Notes: a model not told the origin generated them from the sequence alone. 56,341 nt of DNA from Mucilaginibacter cryoferens (GCF_014205845.1 NZ_JACHCR010000033.1:1-56341), one strand, 5' to 3'. Counted from the first letter of the stretch, positions 1-9,841 are shown. Program-made: numbers and translations.

Positions 1-90
1 CAAACTTGTACAACGAATTTTTTCCTGCGTCAATCAAAATAGAAAATATGAAAAAAATTATCTAAAATTAGTTGCATAGATCATAGAAAT

Positions 91-174
91 CGAGGAACGA
101 AGCAATCCCCGAGCTACAGAGTTGCTATGCAAATCCGCCCTGTAAGTCGGGGATTGCTTCGTCGTACCTCCTCG
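91..174. repeat. Palindromic intergenic repeat, family A copy 1
   Basis: The outer arms read CGAGGAACGAAGCAATCCCC on the left and its near complement ending in CTCCTCG on the right. An inner segment contains ATGCAAATCCGCCCTGTAAG. A second, better copy lies at 20479-20578 and a decayed half at 24300-24375, so this is a dispersed repeat that can fold into a long hairpin. It lies downstream of the hydrolase gene at 245-1216. The first 90 bases of the window show no gene. Confidence 0.8.
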
Positions 175-244
175 CAAGGACGGCCTTTTTTTAGGCTATT
201 CCTGCCGAGCAATGGCTAAAGCAATTAGCACCACCTTCTTTCCC

Positions 245-1216
245 TTACAACCCCGCCATAAAATTCAAAATATCACCACTAATTTCTTTTGCATGGGTTT
301 CTAAAGCGAAGTGGCCGGTGTTGTAAAATTTAACGGTGGCGTTTGGATTGTCGTGTTTATAGGCTTCGGCCCCGGCTGGTAAAAAGAAGGGATCTTTATT
401 GCCCCAAACGGCAAGTAATTTTGGTTTGTATTGCCTGAAATAGGCCTGAAATTTTGGGTATAACGCCACGTTGGTCCGGTAATCTCTCATCAGATCTAAC
501 TGAATTTCTACATTACCCGGGCGATCTAAAAAATGCTGATCTAAAGTATAGCTTTCGGGCGCTATCAGCGATGGATCTGCTACACCTTCGTGGTATTGAA
601 ACCAGGTTACTTTCATTTTTACAAAATCCCGCAAAGCATCCCTGTTGGCTTTCGAATCATTTTCCCAATATCGCTGAATAGGGTTCCATTCTTTACTTAA
701 GCCTTCCACATAGGCGTTTCCATTTTGAGATATAATACCGGTTATCTTTTCGGGGTTAGCCATGGCCAATCTGAAACCTGTTGGCGCGCCATAGTCAAAT
801 ACATACAGTGCAAAATGTTTTAAGCTCAGCTCATCAATAAAAGCCTGCATGGTATGGGCGAGGTTATCAAAAGTGTACTCAAATTGGGTATGGTCTGGCG
901 CGTCGGAATAGCCGAAGCCAGGCAGGTCTGGTGCTATTACATGATATTTTTCGCTCAATATGGGTATCAGGTTCCTGAACATGTGCGATGATGTGGGATA
1001 GCCATGCAGGAGCAAAATTACGGGTGCGTCTTTTGGGCCGGCTTCGCGGTAAAATATATTTAGTCCGTTAGCTTTAATGTTGCGGTAGTGAATTGTTGTA
1101 GTTTCCATAACTTGATTTTTTGTTGTTAAATGTTTAACAGGTAAGGCTGATGATTGGCTGGCTCCCAGTATTGTAGCTGTAAGTAGTACCAATATGGCTC
1201 TGCTAATGTTTCTCAT
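245..1216 (-). CDS. Alpha/beta hydrolase, haloalkane dehalogenase/epoxide hydrolase-like, secreted
   Basis: The 323-residue product begins with a probable signal peptide (MRNISRAILVLL, cleavage after about residue 24). The alpha/beta-hydrolase core follows: HGYPTSS oxyanion region near residue 72, an aspartate nucleophile in VFDYGAPTG near residue 142, an acid in WGNKDPFF and the catalytic His in TGHFALETH near the C-terminus. An Asp nucleophile points to the haloalkane dehalogenase/epoxide hydrolase branch rather than to serine esterases; the substrate cannot be read. It is transcribed away from the LysR-type gene at 1306, the usual layout for a regulator and its target. Confidence 0.85.
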   Translation of the reverse strand: MRNISRAILVLLTATILGASQSSALPVKHLTTKNQVMETTTIHYRNIKANGLNIFYREAGPKDAPVILLLHGYPTSSHMFRNLIPILSEKYHVIAPDLPGFGYSDAPDHTQFEYTFDNLAHTMQAFIDELSLKHFALYVFDYGAPTGFRLAMANPEKITGIISQNGNAYVEGLSKEWNPIQRYWENDSKANRDALRDFVKMKVTWFQYHEGVADPSLIAPESYTLDQHFLDRPGNVEIQLDLMRDYRTNVALYPKFQAYFRQYKPKLLAVWGNKDPFFLPAGAEAYKHDNPNATVKFYNTGHFALETHAKEISGDILNFMAGL

Positions 1217-1276
1217 TTTTCTGTTTTGTTTAAATCAAAATTAGTCTCTATATTTGATTGTTAAAAACGATTAATA

Positions 1277-1293
1277 ATGATTTTTAATATCAT
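1277..1293. promoter_or_regulatory. Palindrome between hydrolase and LysR gene
   Basis: ATGATTTTTAATATCAT is a perfect 5-bp inverted repeat with a 7-base AT spacer. It lies in the 89-base gap between two divergent genes, the expected place for a LysR-family binding site. This is inferred from position and symmetry only; AT-rich palindromes also arise by chance. Confidence 0.35.
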
Positions 1294-1305
1294 ATTTTAT
1301 GATTT

Positions 1306-2160
1306 ATGAATACGCATGATCTGAAGATATTTGAGGCTGTTGCGGCCAATGGTAGCTTTACCAAAGCGGCCGAGGCCATGTTTACCGTACAATCAAACGT
1401 AACGGCACGCATTAAAAGCCTGGAAGAAGAGTTTGGTGCCGAGCTTTTTACCCGCACATCGCGCAAGGTAGCGTTAACGGCTGCCGGCCAAACTTTAATG
1501 CAATACAGTAAACAGGTAGGGCACCTGATAGCCGAAGCAAAAAAGGATATCCAAAATGCCGACCAGGTTAAAGGGCATATCAAAATTGGTTGTATAGAAA
1601 CTACTATGGCCCTTAAAGCTCCCGGGATCATCAACAGCTTTGCGGATAGATACCCGGATGTAGAGCTGGAATTTAAATCGGCAATGATGGGTAGCCTGAT
1701 AAGCGACGTTTTGAATTACAAGTTGGATGCCGCTTTTGTATCGGCACCGGTTAATAATGCCGGGCTTGAACAGGTATTAATAAACGCCGAGCAGTTGGTT
1801 ATTTTAGCGCCATCGCACGTTAAAAAAATTAATGATGCAATTAACGCGATCCCCTTAAAAATTGTGGTGTTTGACCAGGGGTGTATTTTTAGGGCAAGGC
1901 TGGAATCGTGGCTGGGCTCAAAGGGCATTATCCAGTATAAAAGTATCGTAGTAAACTCAATAGAAGGGATCATCAATTTTGTAGAGGCCGGCCTCGGCAT
2001 CAGCATTTTGCCCGAAGATGTGATCGGCCGGTATTATGCCGGGCGTAAGATAAACACCTTTGCCATGAACAAAGAGATAGGTACCATGACCACTGTACTG
2101 ATAACCAGGAAAGATGTACCACAATCGCCTGCTTTGAAGGCGTTTATGGCGATCTATTGA
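1306..2160 (+). CDS. LysR-family transcriptional regulator
   Basis: The protein has 284 residues. The N-terminal winged helix-turn-helix (about residues 1-60) has the LysR pattern with FTKAAEAMFTVQSNVTARIK, followed by a periplasmic-binding-protein-like effector domain (about 90-280). The length is slightly below the family norm of about 300. ATG at 1306 begins directly at the HTH (MNTHDLKIFEAVA), so no upstream extension is needed. It probably controls the divergent alpha/beta hydrolase; the effector is unknown. It ends 6 bases before the convergent sulfatase-fold gene. Confidence 0.9.
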   Translation: MNTHDLKIFEAVAANGSFTKAAEAMFTVQSNVTARIKSLEEEFGAELFTRTSRKVALTAAGQTLMQYSKQVGHLIAEAKKDIQNADQVKGHIKIGCIETTMALKAPGIINSFADRYPDVELEFKSAMMGSLISDVLNYKLDAAFVSAPVNNAGLEQVLINAEQLVILAPSHVKKINDAINAIPLKIVVFDQGCIFRARLESWLGSKGIIQYKSIVVNSIEGIINFVEAGLGISILPEDVIGRYYAGRKINTFAMNKEIGTMTTVLITRKDVPQSPALKAFMAIY

Positions 2161-2166
2161 TGCCGG

Positions 2167-4029
2167 TTATTTTAAATAATCGGTAAACACCTGCTGCATA
2201 AATGCCTTGGCATGCAGTAATGTTTTATCGGTATAAGCCTGTGGCAGTTTTTTGTTTTGGATAAAGCTGATGGTACCACCGGCATTATCATAAGTTACAG
2301 CCTGGTTTGGCAGCATAAAGCCCATGCCGTTATCCCAATCAAAAAATGCGAAATCCTGCGTATAGGGGTTTAGCAGATCTTTAGACCATTTAAACTGTTT
2401 ATGGGGCAAGCCTAATTGTGCAAGTAAGGTGGCGGCTATGTCTGTTTGGTTACCTAATTTTTTTATCCGCAAACCCCGGTATTCGGGTTTTATGGCATCA
2501 CCAAAAAATAGTATCGGGATATGATATTTGCGTGGCTCGTAAGGTTCCGATTTATCCAGCGGTAACCGGTGCCCATGATCGGCCACTAAAATAAACAGGG
2601 TATTTTTATACCAGCTTTGCTTTTTTGCGGCATCAAAATACTCTTTCAAACTAGCATCGGTATAGTAAGCCGTACTCCTGAATTTGTTACCCATATCATC
2701 GCCCGGGAAGTGTGGCGGCACAGGTAGCTCAAACGGCTCGTGATTACTTAAAGTTTGTACATAGCTAAAAAACGGAGTCGGCACCTTATTAAAGTAGCTG
2801 ATATTTCTCTTAAATAAAATATCATCATGTGCGCCCCATTTAGAGTTCATGTCTTTTTCTTCAAAGTCTTTTTTATCAACCAGGTCGGTTATTTTGTGAC
2901 TTAACAGGTAAGCTTTAAAGTTCATAAACTCACTTTCGCCACCATAAAAGTAGGATGTACGGTAACCCTGATCGGCAAAAACGCTGGATAATGCCGGCAG
3001 GCGTTCCTGCTTTTCGTTATCTATAATAATAGTACGCGTAGCCTGCGACGGAAAAGCGCTCATAATGGCAACAATACCTTTATCGGTACGGTCGCTGGCG
3101 GCGTAAACGCTATCAAACAAAACCCCTTGTTTTATAAAATCTTCAAAGTTTGGGGCGTCGCCTTTTTCGCCGCCTAATGATTCAATTAAATCGGCGGTAA
3201 AGCTTTCCAGCTGAAAGATCACCACATTGGGGCGGTTGGTATTGAGGATATGTACAGTACTATCCTTTTTTACCGCGTACATGCTATCAACCATGGCCGC
3301 AGCCTTTTCTGCAGGCATAAATACGTATGGATTGCCCGGCGACTCGAGGTTTTCAACCACATTCTGGATCAGGTTCCATTCGGTATTCAGGGCACTTTGA
3401 TTGAGGATGGGTTTGGGCGAGAAATAGGCATTGCTTTGCGCTATTGGCGCCACTTGTAAGCCGCCACGAATGATGAGCAAATTTAAACCCAGTAATAAAG
3501 CGATGATCACCGGCTTAACGATTATTGGCGCAGCAGGCTTTTTAAAATCAAAATCGATAATGTATTTTGATAAAAAGATGCCGATGGCTATCAGCGCCAC
3601 AAACAGTACAAAGGTTAAAAACAGCGGTGATGAACTGGATGCGGCAAAGGCCTCTGATGGCGCGTTAAAGAAAACATCAAAAGCCCTGAAATTTACCTTG
3701 GTACCCCATTCGCGAAAAATATTGAGGTTAACAACTGTTATCACCGCAATAATAACAACTGCTAAGTAAACATAAAACTGAAGCCACCTGGCGCCAATAT
3801 GCCATTTGGTAAGCCAGTTAGCGCAAAAAATAAGTAAAGGTATCGAACTGATATAGGCAGCAACCGAGGCATCCATCAGGAAGCCGTATTGAAACGTTTG
3901 TAATATTTCGTGAAAACTGGTGCCTAGGAGTTTATTGTGGAAATAGATCTCGAACACCACACGGGTAAGCATGGCCAGGATGATCCAAAAAATAAAAAAT
4001 CGGCAAAAACTAAAAAAACTTCTCAGCAT
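2167..4029 (-). CDS. LTA synthase-family sulfatase-fold membrane enzyme
   Basis: The 620-residue protein has five predicted transmembrane helices in the first 200 residues and an extracytoplasmic alkaline-phosphatase/sulfatase domain (about 265-570). Visible active-site elements are an acidic metal ligand in VIFQLESF, the Thr nucleophile in ASDRTDKG, and the metal-binding VADHGHR. The family transfers phosphoglycerol, or in Gram-negatives phosphoethanolamine or phosphoglycerol, to envelope glycans. Bacteroidota lack classical lipoteichoic acid, so the acceptor here is unknown. It appears to be a single-gene unit. Confidence 0.85.
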   Translation of the reverse strand: MLRSFFSFCRFFIFWIILAMLTRVVFEIYFHNKLLGTSFHEILQTFQYGFLMDASVAAYISSIPLLIFCANWLTKWHIGARWLQFYVYLAVVIIAVITVVNLNIFREWGTKVNFRAFDVFFNAPSEAFAASSSSPLFLTFVLFVALIAIGIFLSKYIIDFDFKKPAAPIIVKPVIIALLLGLNLLIIRGGLQVAPIAQSNAYFSPKPILNQSALNTEWNLIQNVVENLESPGNPYVFMPAEKAAAMVDSMYAVKKDSTVHILNTNRPNVVIFQLESFTADLIESLGGEKGDAPNFEDFIKQGVLFDSVYAASDRTDKGIVAIMSAFPSQATRTIIIDNEKQERLPALSSVFADQGYRTSYFYGGESEFMNFKAYLLSHKITDLVDKKDFEEKDMNSKWGAHDDILFKRNISYFNKVPTPFFSYVQTLSNHEPFELPVPPHFPGDDMGNKFRSTAYYTDASLKEYFDAAKKQSWYKNTLFILVADHGHRLPLDKSEPYEPRKYHIPILFFGDAIKPEYRGLRIKKLGNQTDIAATLLAQLGLPHKQFKWSKDLLNPYTQDFAFFDWDNGMGFMLPNQAVTYDNAGGTISFIQNKKLPQAYTDKTLLHAKAFMQQVFTDYLK

Positions 4030-4153
4030 CGGGGTTCAAAAATAGTTATTTAAACCTGATGTTAAGAAGTTGCCGCAAAAGTGTTACTTAAATATTAATT
4101 TGTATTGACATTGAACACTTTAAAACAAAACTATAGCAAAGAATACCCATCTA

Positions 4154-4294
4154 ATTTAAAACCGGGAGAACAGAAAGATTTGTACATCAAAAAACGATCT
4201 CAACATGATTAATATCCCAATCAAACATCGCTAAAATACATTTAAAGCTGCCTGCATTAAGCCATCATCTCTCCCGTTACTCCCGGTTTTAAAT
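4154..4294. repeat. 15-bp perfect inverted repeat pair spanning the gap before the aminotransferase end
   Basis: ATTTAAAACCGGGAG at 4154-4168 is matched by its exact complement CTCCCGGTTTTAAAT at 4280-4294, about 111 bases apart. The right arm abuts the stop of the aminotransferase gene. The 111-base interior has no ORF. It may be a short non-autonomous element or an mRNA-end structure. Confidence 0.6.
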
Positions 4295-4295
4295 C

Positions 4296-5492
4296 TTAAC
4301 TTAGCATTAAGCTTAGTTCATTACACATTATGGTTATTTCTCCCTCTGTATTATAATAATGTACAGATGCCCTTACATTGTCTTTTAAATGGTTTTTATC
4401 CATGTAAATAAGGGTTGATATAGCTTTCCCTACCGATACATTGATATTTTTATCGGCCAGTTTGTTTTTTACAAAAACGCTCTCCAGTCCTTTTACAGAA
4501 AAAGTTACAATACCGCATTGCTGTGCTCCAAAATCATGTACGGTAATGCCATCAATAGCCACCAGTTGTGTACGGGTAAAATTGGCCAGGTATTGCACCC
4601 GTTGCCAAATCCTATCCACCCCAATGTTTAATGCGTACTCCACCGCCTTACCCAGACCAAGTGTAATAGCGCGGTTTTTCTCATACAATTCAAAGCGACG
4701 GGCATCTCCGCGTGGTTCAAAATTATCAAGACTTAACGTTGGTGCACTAAAGCCATCCATAAACAGCAGTTTTAACGTATGCTGAATGGCTTTGCGTACA
4801 AACAAAAAGCCGGTGCCTCTGGGTGCCCGCAGGTATTTGCGACCGGTTACCGAGAGCATATCGCAATCAATTTCCTTTACATCAATGGGTATTTGCCCCA
4901 CACTTTGGCAGGCATCAACCAAATATAAAATTTGATGCCTGCGGGCTATCTTGCCTATCTCCACAATAGGGATCATACCGCCGGCTGTAGAGGGTATATG
5001 TGTGATGGCGATAAGCTTGGTTCGCGGCGAAATAGCGGCCTCAAAATCTGCCAGGGGGAAATTGCCATCGGCATCATTAGGTATAATTTTAAGGCTTACA
5101 CCCAGCGTTTGCTGTACGTTTAAAAAACCAAGCAGGTTGGTTACATACTCCATTTCGCAGGTAATGATCTCGTCGCCCTGTTTAAATTCTATACCATTAA
5201 AGGCTATACCCCAGGCAGTGCTGGCATTTTCAACAAGGGCAATTTCATCAGCATCGGCATTAATTAGGCGGGCTATCAATTGATAAGTGTTATCCAATTG
5301 CTCCCGGTATTTATCTTCGGTTTCGTAGCCGCCCTGGGTAGCTTCCTCTTGTAAATAGTTTATTACCGTTTCTACAACCACATCGGGCGGTAAAGATGTT
5401 CCCGCGTTGTTAAAGTGTATTTTTTCTACCGTCCCTTTAGTTTCGGCCCGTAATTGTGTTATATCCAGTTCGGTTAGTGGAGTGGGTTTCAT
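4296..5492 (-). CDS. Class V (NifS/isopenicillin-N-epimerase-like) PLP aminotransferase
   Basis: The 398-residue protein has the class V fold. HFNNAGTSLPP near the N-terminus is the substrate/cofactor start motif, IAITHIPSTAGG and LVDACQSVGQIPID carry the PLP-binding His/Asp, and TGRKYLRAPRGTGFL carries the Schiff-base Lys (about residue 219). There is no CSD-type active-site Cys loop, so it is unlikely to be a housekeeping cysteine desulfurase. The substrate is unknown. It is preceded on the same strand by a GNAT gene with an 83-base gap containing a strong hairpin. Confidence 0.85.
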   Translation of the reverse strand: MKPTPLTELDITQLRAETKGTVEKIHFNNAGTSLPPDVVVETVINYLQEEATQGGYETEDKYREQLDNTYQLIARLINADADEIALVENASTAWGIAFNGIEFKQGDEIITCEMEYVTNLLGFLNVQQTLGVSLKIIPNDADGNFPLADFEAAISPRTKLIAITHIPSTAGGMIPIVEIGKIARRHQILYLVDACQSVGQIPIDVKEIDCDMLSVTGRKYLRAPRGTGFLFVRKAIQHTLKLLFMDGFSAPTLSLDNFEPRGDARRFELYEKNRAITLGLGKAVEYALNIGVDRIWQRVQYLANFTRTQLVAIDGITVHDFGAQQCGIVTFSVKGLESVFVKNKLADKNINVSVGKAISTLIYMDKNHLKDNVRASVHYYNTEGEITIMCNELSLMLS

Positions 5493-5540
5493 GGTGTTTT
5501 TTATGCTAAAGGATTAAAATGTACTTGGGATGTTTTGTCT

Positions 5541-5572
5541 CCTCAGGGGCTCCTTGAAAAGGGACCCTGAGG
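5541..5572. terminator. GC-rich hairpin between GNAT and aminotransferase genes
   Basis: CCTCAGGG at 5541-5548 pairs with its complement at 5566-5572 and inner CTCCTT/AAGGG extend the stem. It directly follows the stop of the GNAT gene on the minus strand. There is no strong U-run on that strand, so it may be a processing or attenuation stem, or a decayed intergenic repeat, rather than a classical terminator. Confidence 0.4.
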
Positions 5573-5575
5573 CCG

Positions 5576-6034
5576 CTAAAAATTTATTTCCATCATAATA
5601 TCGGCCCGGCCATAAGTGCCCGGGGCTACAGGGATTTCTGTAAAGCCCAATTTATTATAAATGTGGATAGCGTTTTCCAATACCCGGTTAGAGAACAGGA
5701 TAAGTTTTTTTACGCCCATTTCCCTGGCTTTATCAATGCCTGCCTGGCATAAAAACTTACCGGCACCACCGCCGTGGTATGCTTTATCAACTGCCATTTT
5801 GGTTAGTTCAAACACGCCATCTTCAATAAAACGCAGGCCAACGGTACCAATAATAACATCGCCCGATGTTGCAAAATAAATTTTACCGCCCTGTTTTAGC
5901 ATAGCTTCGTCCGGGTTTTCTAACACCCATTTGTCCAGCGGTTCTACCACAAAAAATTCTTCGAGCCAGGCTTTGTTAAATTTTTCGAAGTATGGCTGAT
6001 ACGCCGGTTGATAGTTGATTAATTGAAGTTCCAT
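5576..6034 (-). CDS. GNAT-family N-acetyltransferase
   Basis: The product has 152 residues. The central strand-loop VDKAYHGGGAGKFL is the acetyl-CoA pyrophosphate-binding motif (about residues 88-101), followed by the amphipathic helix and YNKLGFTEI typical of GNAT C-termini. The acceptor substrate is unknown. It is divergent from the MocR-type regulator at 6129, with an intergenic gap of under 100 bases. Confidence 0.88.
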   Translation of the reverse strand: MELQLINYQPAYQPYFEKFNKAWLEEFFVVEPLDKWVLENPDEAMLKQGGKIYFATSGDVIIGTVGLRFIEDGVFELTKMAVDKAYHGGGAGKFLCQAGIDKAREMGVKKLILFSNRVLENAIHIYNKLGFTEIPVAPGTYGRADIMMEINF

Positions 6035-6128
6035 TTTTTTGATGCATTGTAATTAATACAAAGTAAGTGCATCTATCTATAGCAAAACAGATTCAGTTTT
6101 ATTAATTTTGACCATAACAGATTTTAAA

Positions 6129-7571
6129 ATGGAAAAATTGCTTACCGCCGCCGAAGATGATTTTTTATACGCGCAGATAGCCGGCCGTATAGAAAAACAG
6201 ATTAAACAAAACCTGTTAAAGTCTGGCGATAAGCTGCCATCTGTGCGGGCCTTAAGCCTGGAGCAGGGCATCAGCATCAGCACATCGTATAAGGCGTATG
6301 TAGAGCTCGAAAATATGGGCATGATAGAGGCCCGCCCAAAATCGGGTTATTACGTTAAATTTTCGCCGGCCCGGTTAACCCATGCGCCCGAGGCAAAACC
6401 ACCTACCCAAAAAATAGCCCAGGCCAGCGTTACAGATATGATAACCCTGGTGTATCAAAATATGGATGAGGATAGCGTAATTCGTTTGTCGCGCTCATCG
6501 CCGCCGCTGGGCATGATCCCCATGGCTAAGCTCAATAAATCAATGATGGAATCTATCCGCAAAAGTCCATCCGGCAACATCAATTACGAAAATCTGCAGG
6601 GCAACATATCGCTGCGGCGGCAGGTGGCAAAAAACGCCTTTAACTGGGGCGGCAATATTACCGAGGATGATGTGGTAACCACCCAGGGATGTATGGAAGC
6701 GCTGATATTTTGCCTGCGCGCGCTCACCAGTCCCGGCGATACCATTGCTATAGAAAGCCCAACCTATTTTGGCATATTTAACATTATGCTGAGCCTTGAT
6801 CTTAAGGTGCTCGAAATTCCGGTTAAACCCGATACGGGCATCGACCTGGATTATTTAACCCAGGCAATTAACGAGGTTGATATTAAAGTATGCCTGTTTG
6901 TAACCAATTTTAGTAACCCCGTAGGCAGCTGCATGCCCGATGAAAAGAAACAACAACTGGTTACCTTACTGGCCGGTAAAAAAATCCCATTGATAGAGGA
7001 TGATATTTATGGCGAGATTTATTTTGGCAAAAGCCGGCCGCGTACCTGCAAAAGCTACGATAAAGATGGTTGGGTGTTATTATGCTCGTCGGTATCTAAA
7101 TCTATTGCGCCGGGTTACCGGGTAGGGTGGTGTATACCGGGCCGGTTTAAAGATCAGATCATTAATATAAAAATGATGCATACCATTAGTTCGGCCACAC
7201 CAACGCAGGCCGCCATAGGGCACTTTTTTGAAACCGGCAGGTATGATCTGCACATGCGCAATTTGCGTAAGGCTTTGTACACACAATCACTCAGGTATAC
7301 ACAGGCTATCGCCACTTATTTTCCGCCGGGCACCAAAATAAGCCGGCCGCAGGGTGGTTACGCGTTATGGGTAGAGCTGGATAAGCACATTAACGCTTTT
7401 GAGCTTTACCAGCTTGCCATTGCCCAAAACATTAGCATAGCCCCCGGCCAAATATTTAGTACCGATGCCCGGTTCACCAATTTTATCCGCATCAGTTTCG
7501 GTTTAACCTTTGATGATGTGGTAGAACATAGCTTAAAAGTTTTGGGAAACCTGGTGGAAAGTCTGCGATAG
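6129..7571 (+). CDS. MocR/PdxR-type GntR regulator fused to an aminotransferase domain
   Basis: The product has 480 residues from ATG 6129. The open frame extends to a TTG at 6108, but the ATG gives the normal MocR start (MEKLLTAAEDDFLYAQIAGR). A GntR winged helix occupies about residues 10-75 (GDKLPSVRALSLEQG), and a fold-type I aminotransferase domain about 110-475, with NFSNPVGSCMPDEK, the Tyr/Asp of IEDDIYGEI and the PLP Lys in SSVSKSIAPGYRVGW. Such proteins sense PLP or amino-acid ligands. The divergent GNAT gene is the nearest candidate target. Confidence 0.88.
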   Translation: MEKLLTAAEDDFLYAQIAGRIEKQIKQNLLKSGDKLPSVRALSLEQGISISTSYKAYVELENMGMIEARPKSGYYVKFSPARLTHAPEAKPPTQKIAQASVTDMITLVYQNMDEDSVIRLSRSSPPLGMIPMAKLNKSMMESIRKSPSGNINYENLQGNISLRRQVAKNAFNWGGNITEDDVVTTQGCMEALIFCLRALTSPGDTIAIESPTYFGIFNIMLSLDLKVLEIPVKPDTGIDLDYLTQAINEVDIKVCLFVTNFSNPVGSCMPDEKKQQLVTLLAGKKIPLIEDDIYGEIYFGKSRPRTCKSYDKDGWVLLCSSVSKSIAPGYRVGWCIPGRFKDQIINIKMMHTISSATPTQAAIGHFFETGRYDLHMRNLRKALYTQSLRYTQAIATYFPPGTKISRPQGGYALWVELDKHINAFELYQLAIAQNISIAPGQIFSTDARFTNFIRISFGLTFDDVVEHSLKVLGNLVESLR

Positions 7572-7673
7572 ATTTACCTGATAGTAGATTATTTAATAAT
7601 AGATAAAATCTATATAGTATGAAATTTTTGATTGCTTGATTTGCAAATAGCTATAAATGTTAACAATAAATTT

Positions 7674-8234
7674 ATGATAAGGCAAGCCTCACCCACTGAC
7701 GCCCACAAACTTAGCGAACTCATTATTTTGGCCATGGGCGATCTTGCCGTGAAATTTGTAAACGGGCAAACGGACCAGGCCAGCAAATTATTTGAACACT
7801 TTGCTACCCAAACCGGCAACCAGTACAGTTTTGAAAACGCATTGATTTGGGAAGACGAAGCCGGTATATGCGGTATGATTTTAGGCTACGATGGTGTGCA
7901 CCTGGATAAATTGAGAGCACCTTTCCTTAAGCACCTCGAGCTAACTTACAATTTTGAACAGCGAGTAGAGGATGAAACGCAGGCCGGTGAATATTATATT
8001 GATTGTCTGAGCGTGTTCCCCGGTCAACAGGGAAAAGGGATTGGCAAAAAGCTCATTAAAGCGTTAACAGAAAAAGCCGCGCTTATGGGGTATTTTACTA
8101 CCGGTTTGCTGGTTAACAAAACTAACGTAAAAGCAAAGACAATGTATACCAGCCTGGGGTTTGAAGTGGCCGATATCAGAAATTTTATGGGCGATGTTTA
8201 CGAGCACTTACAGTATGTAAGTAAAACTTCATAA
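7674..8234 (+). CDS. GNAT-family N-acetyltransferase
   Basis: The product has 186 residues from ATG 7674. The frame is open to a TTG at 7632, but that extension (MLDLQIAINVNNK) does not look like a GNAT N-terminus, whereas MIRQASPTDAHKL does. The acetyl-CoA motif is VFPGQQGKGIGKKL near the middle, followed by VNKTNVKAKTMYTSLGFE. It is convergent with accA, whose end lies 34 bases away. The substrate is unknown. Confidence 0.87.
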   Translation: MIRQASPTDAHKLSELIILAMGDLAVKFVNGQTDQASKLFEHFATQTGNQYSFENALIWEDEAGICGMILGYDGVHLDKLRAPFLKHLELTYNFEQRVEDETQAGEYYIDCLSVFPGQQGKGIGKKLIKALTEKAALMGYFTTGLLVNKTNVKAKTMYTSLGFEVADIRNFMGDVYEHLQYVSKTS

Positions 8235-8268
8235 ACATCGCCCCAAAATATATTTTTAGTGAAAATTA

Positions 8269-9225
8269 TTACCCCTCGTTAACTACGCCCATCGAACAGA
8301 ATTTTTCGATACGCTCGTTAACCAGTTCGGTAACATCTTTTTCTTTAAGTATTTTAAGATCTTTTAGTAATTGCTTTTTCAGCGTGGCTGCCATAGCAAC
8401 CGGATCTTGATGGGCACCACCAAGCGGTTCTTTAATAACGCCGTCTATCAGTTTGTTTTTTAACATCTCTGTTGATGTTAATTTCAATACCTCGGCAGCG
8501 CGCTCTTTATTCTCCCAGGTTTTCCAAAGGATGGTTGAGCAGTTTTCTGGCGATATTACAGAATACCAGGAGTTATCCAGCATCATCACTTTATCGCCAA
8601 TACCTATGCCCAATGCGCCGCCAGATGCGCCTTCGCCTATAATAACACAAATGATAGGCACTTTTAGTACCGACATCTCTAACAGGTTACGGGCAATGGC
8701 TTCGCCTTGGCCGCGTTCTTCGGCCTCTAAACCAGGGAATGCTCCCGGTGTATCAATTAAAGTAACAACGGGTTTGTTAAATTTTTCGGCCATTTTCATT
8801 AGCCTCAGGGCTTTGCGGTAACCCTCGGGGTTTGCCATACCAAAGTTGCGGTACTGGCGCTCTTTGGTGTTACGCCCTTTTTGCTGACCGATAAACATTA
8901 CGGTTTGCCCGTTAAGGGTACCAAAACCGCCAATGATAGCTTTATCGTCGCCAACTGTACGGTCGCCGTGCAGTTCAATAAAATCATCGCACATCAGCTC
9001 AATATATTGTAAGGTATATGGCCTTTCGGGGTGGCGCGAAATCTGTACTTTTTGCCAGCCGTTAAGGTTACCGTAAATTTCTTTTTTGGTGCTCTCTAGT
9101 TTGGCTTCCAGTTCTGCCACCGTTGCCGACATGTCGAGCTTGTTTTTATCCTCAACCTGCTTCACCTTCTCTATCTGCTGCATCAGCTCGGCCAGGGGCT
9201 TTTCAAAATCAAAAGTTATTTTCAT
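8269..9225 (-). CDS. accA: Acetyl-CoA carboxylase carboxyltransferase subunit alpha
   Basis: The 318-residue protein matches the normal AccA length. The N-terminal helical part ([16 protein letters not shown]) is followed by the carboxyltransferase crotonase-like core with [31 protein letters not shown] and [12 protein letters not shown], the oxyanion-hole glycines. With AccD it transfers CO2 from carboxybiotin to acetyl-CoA, giving malonyl-CoA for fatty acid synthesis in the cytosol. accD is not in the window, as is common in this phylum where the subunit genes are dispersed. Confidence 0.97.
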   Translation of the reverse strand: MKITFDFEKPLAELMQQIEKVKQVEDKNKLDMSATVAELEAKLESTKKEIYGNLNGWQKVQISRHPERPYTLQYIELMCDDFIELHGDRTVGDDKAIIGGFGTLNGQTVMFIGQQKGRNTKERQYRNFGMANPEGYRKALRLMKMAEKFNKPVVTLIDTPGAFPGLEAEERGQGEAIARNLLEMSVLKVPIICVIIGEGASGGALGIGIGDKVMMLDNSWYSVISPENCSTILWKTWENKERAAEVLKLTSTEMLKNKLIDGVIKEPLGGAHQDPVAMAATLKKQLLKDLKILKEKDVTELVNERIEKFCSMGVVNEG

Positions 9226-9273
9226 ACACTTTATTTGGGGCCGCTAAATTAAACAAATCAAACGGCAAATTTA

Positions 9274-9771
9274 TCAATTATGATTTTGCAAAGTTTCCAG
9301 CTTTTTTATCTGCGCCGGCGCAAGCAGTTTCCAGGTGCTGTAACAGGCAACCAGAACGGCATTTCGTAGCTCGCCATAGTATAATCCCGACCTGTTGCCA
9401 TAAAAAATAAGGCTACCTTCATCGGTTCCTTTGCTTAACAGATCATCCAGTTTCTTTTCGTTGGCAACAATTATTCCGCCCATTTCAACCCGTTTGCGAT
9501 GTAGTTCTTTAGCTATAGCCGTAATTTTAGCCACCTGGATGGGGCTCAGATCGGCTTCCTTTTTAAACTGAATAGCCAAATCAGGCATCGGATAATGGTT
9601 TAATACAGTTACCGGGGGCATATTGTAAATATCGTCGCCCTTTAACAAAGCGTTATACTGCGCATCGGTTAAAGTTTTTACCGGCGATTTTTTTAAGATA
9701 CTATCCACCTGCGCCATTGCGCCGCAATAAGCAAACAGGATAATTATAAATACAGGTATTGTTTTTAGCAT
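9274..9771 (-). CDS. Small secreted protein with Spy/LTXXQ-like helical pattern
   Basis: The product has 165 residues. A signal peptide (MLKTIPVFIIILFAYCGAMA) precedes a mostly helical mature part. LSPIQVAKITAIAKELHRKR near residue 75 and LLAPAQIKKLETLQ at the C-terminus are spaced like the two LTxxQ segments of Spy/CpxP-type periplasmic proteins. This resemblance is by eye only; the function is not assigned. It stands alone, 48 bases upstream of the accA start on the same strand, so it could be co-transcribed with accA. Confidence 0.6.
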   Translation of the reverse strand: MLKTIPVFIIILFAYCGAMAQVDSILKKSPVKTLTDAQYNALLKGDDIYNMPPVTVLNHYPMPDLAIQFKKEADLSPIQVAKITAIAKELHRKRVEMGGIIVANEKKLDDLLSKGTDEGSLIFYGNRSGLYYGELRNAVLVACYSTWKLLAPAQIKKLETLQNHN

Positions 9772-9841
9772 AGATGGTGTAGTTTATGAAAAATCTACAA
9801 CTATCAGGCCATAAGGGCAAATAAAATTGAAACTCACCTAA

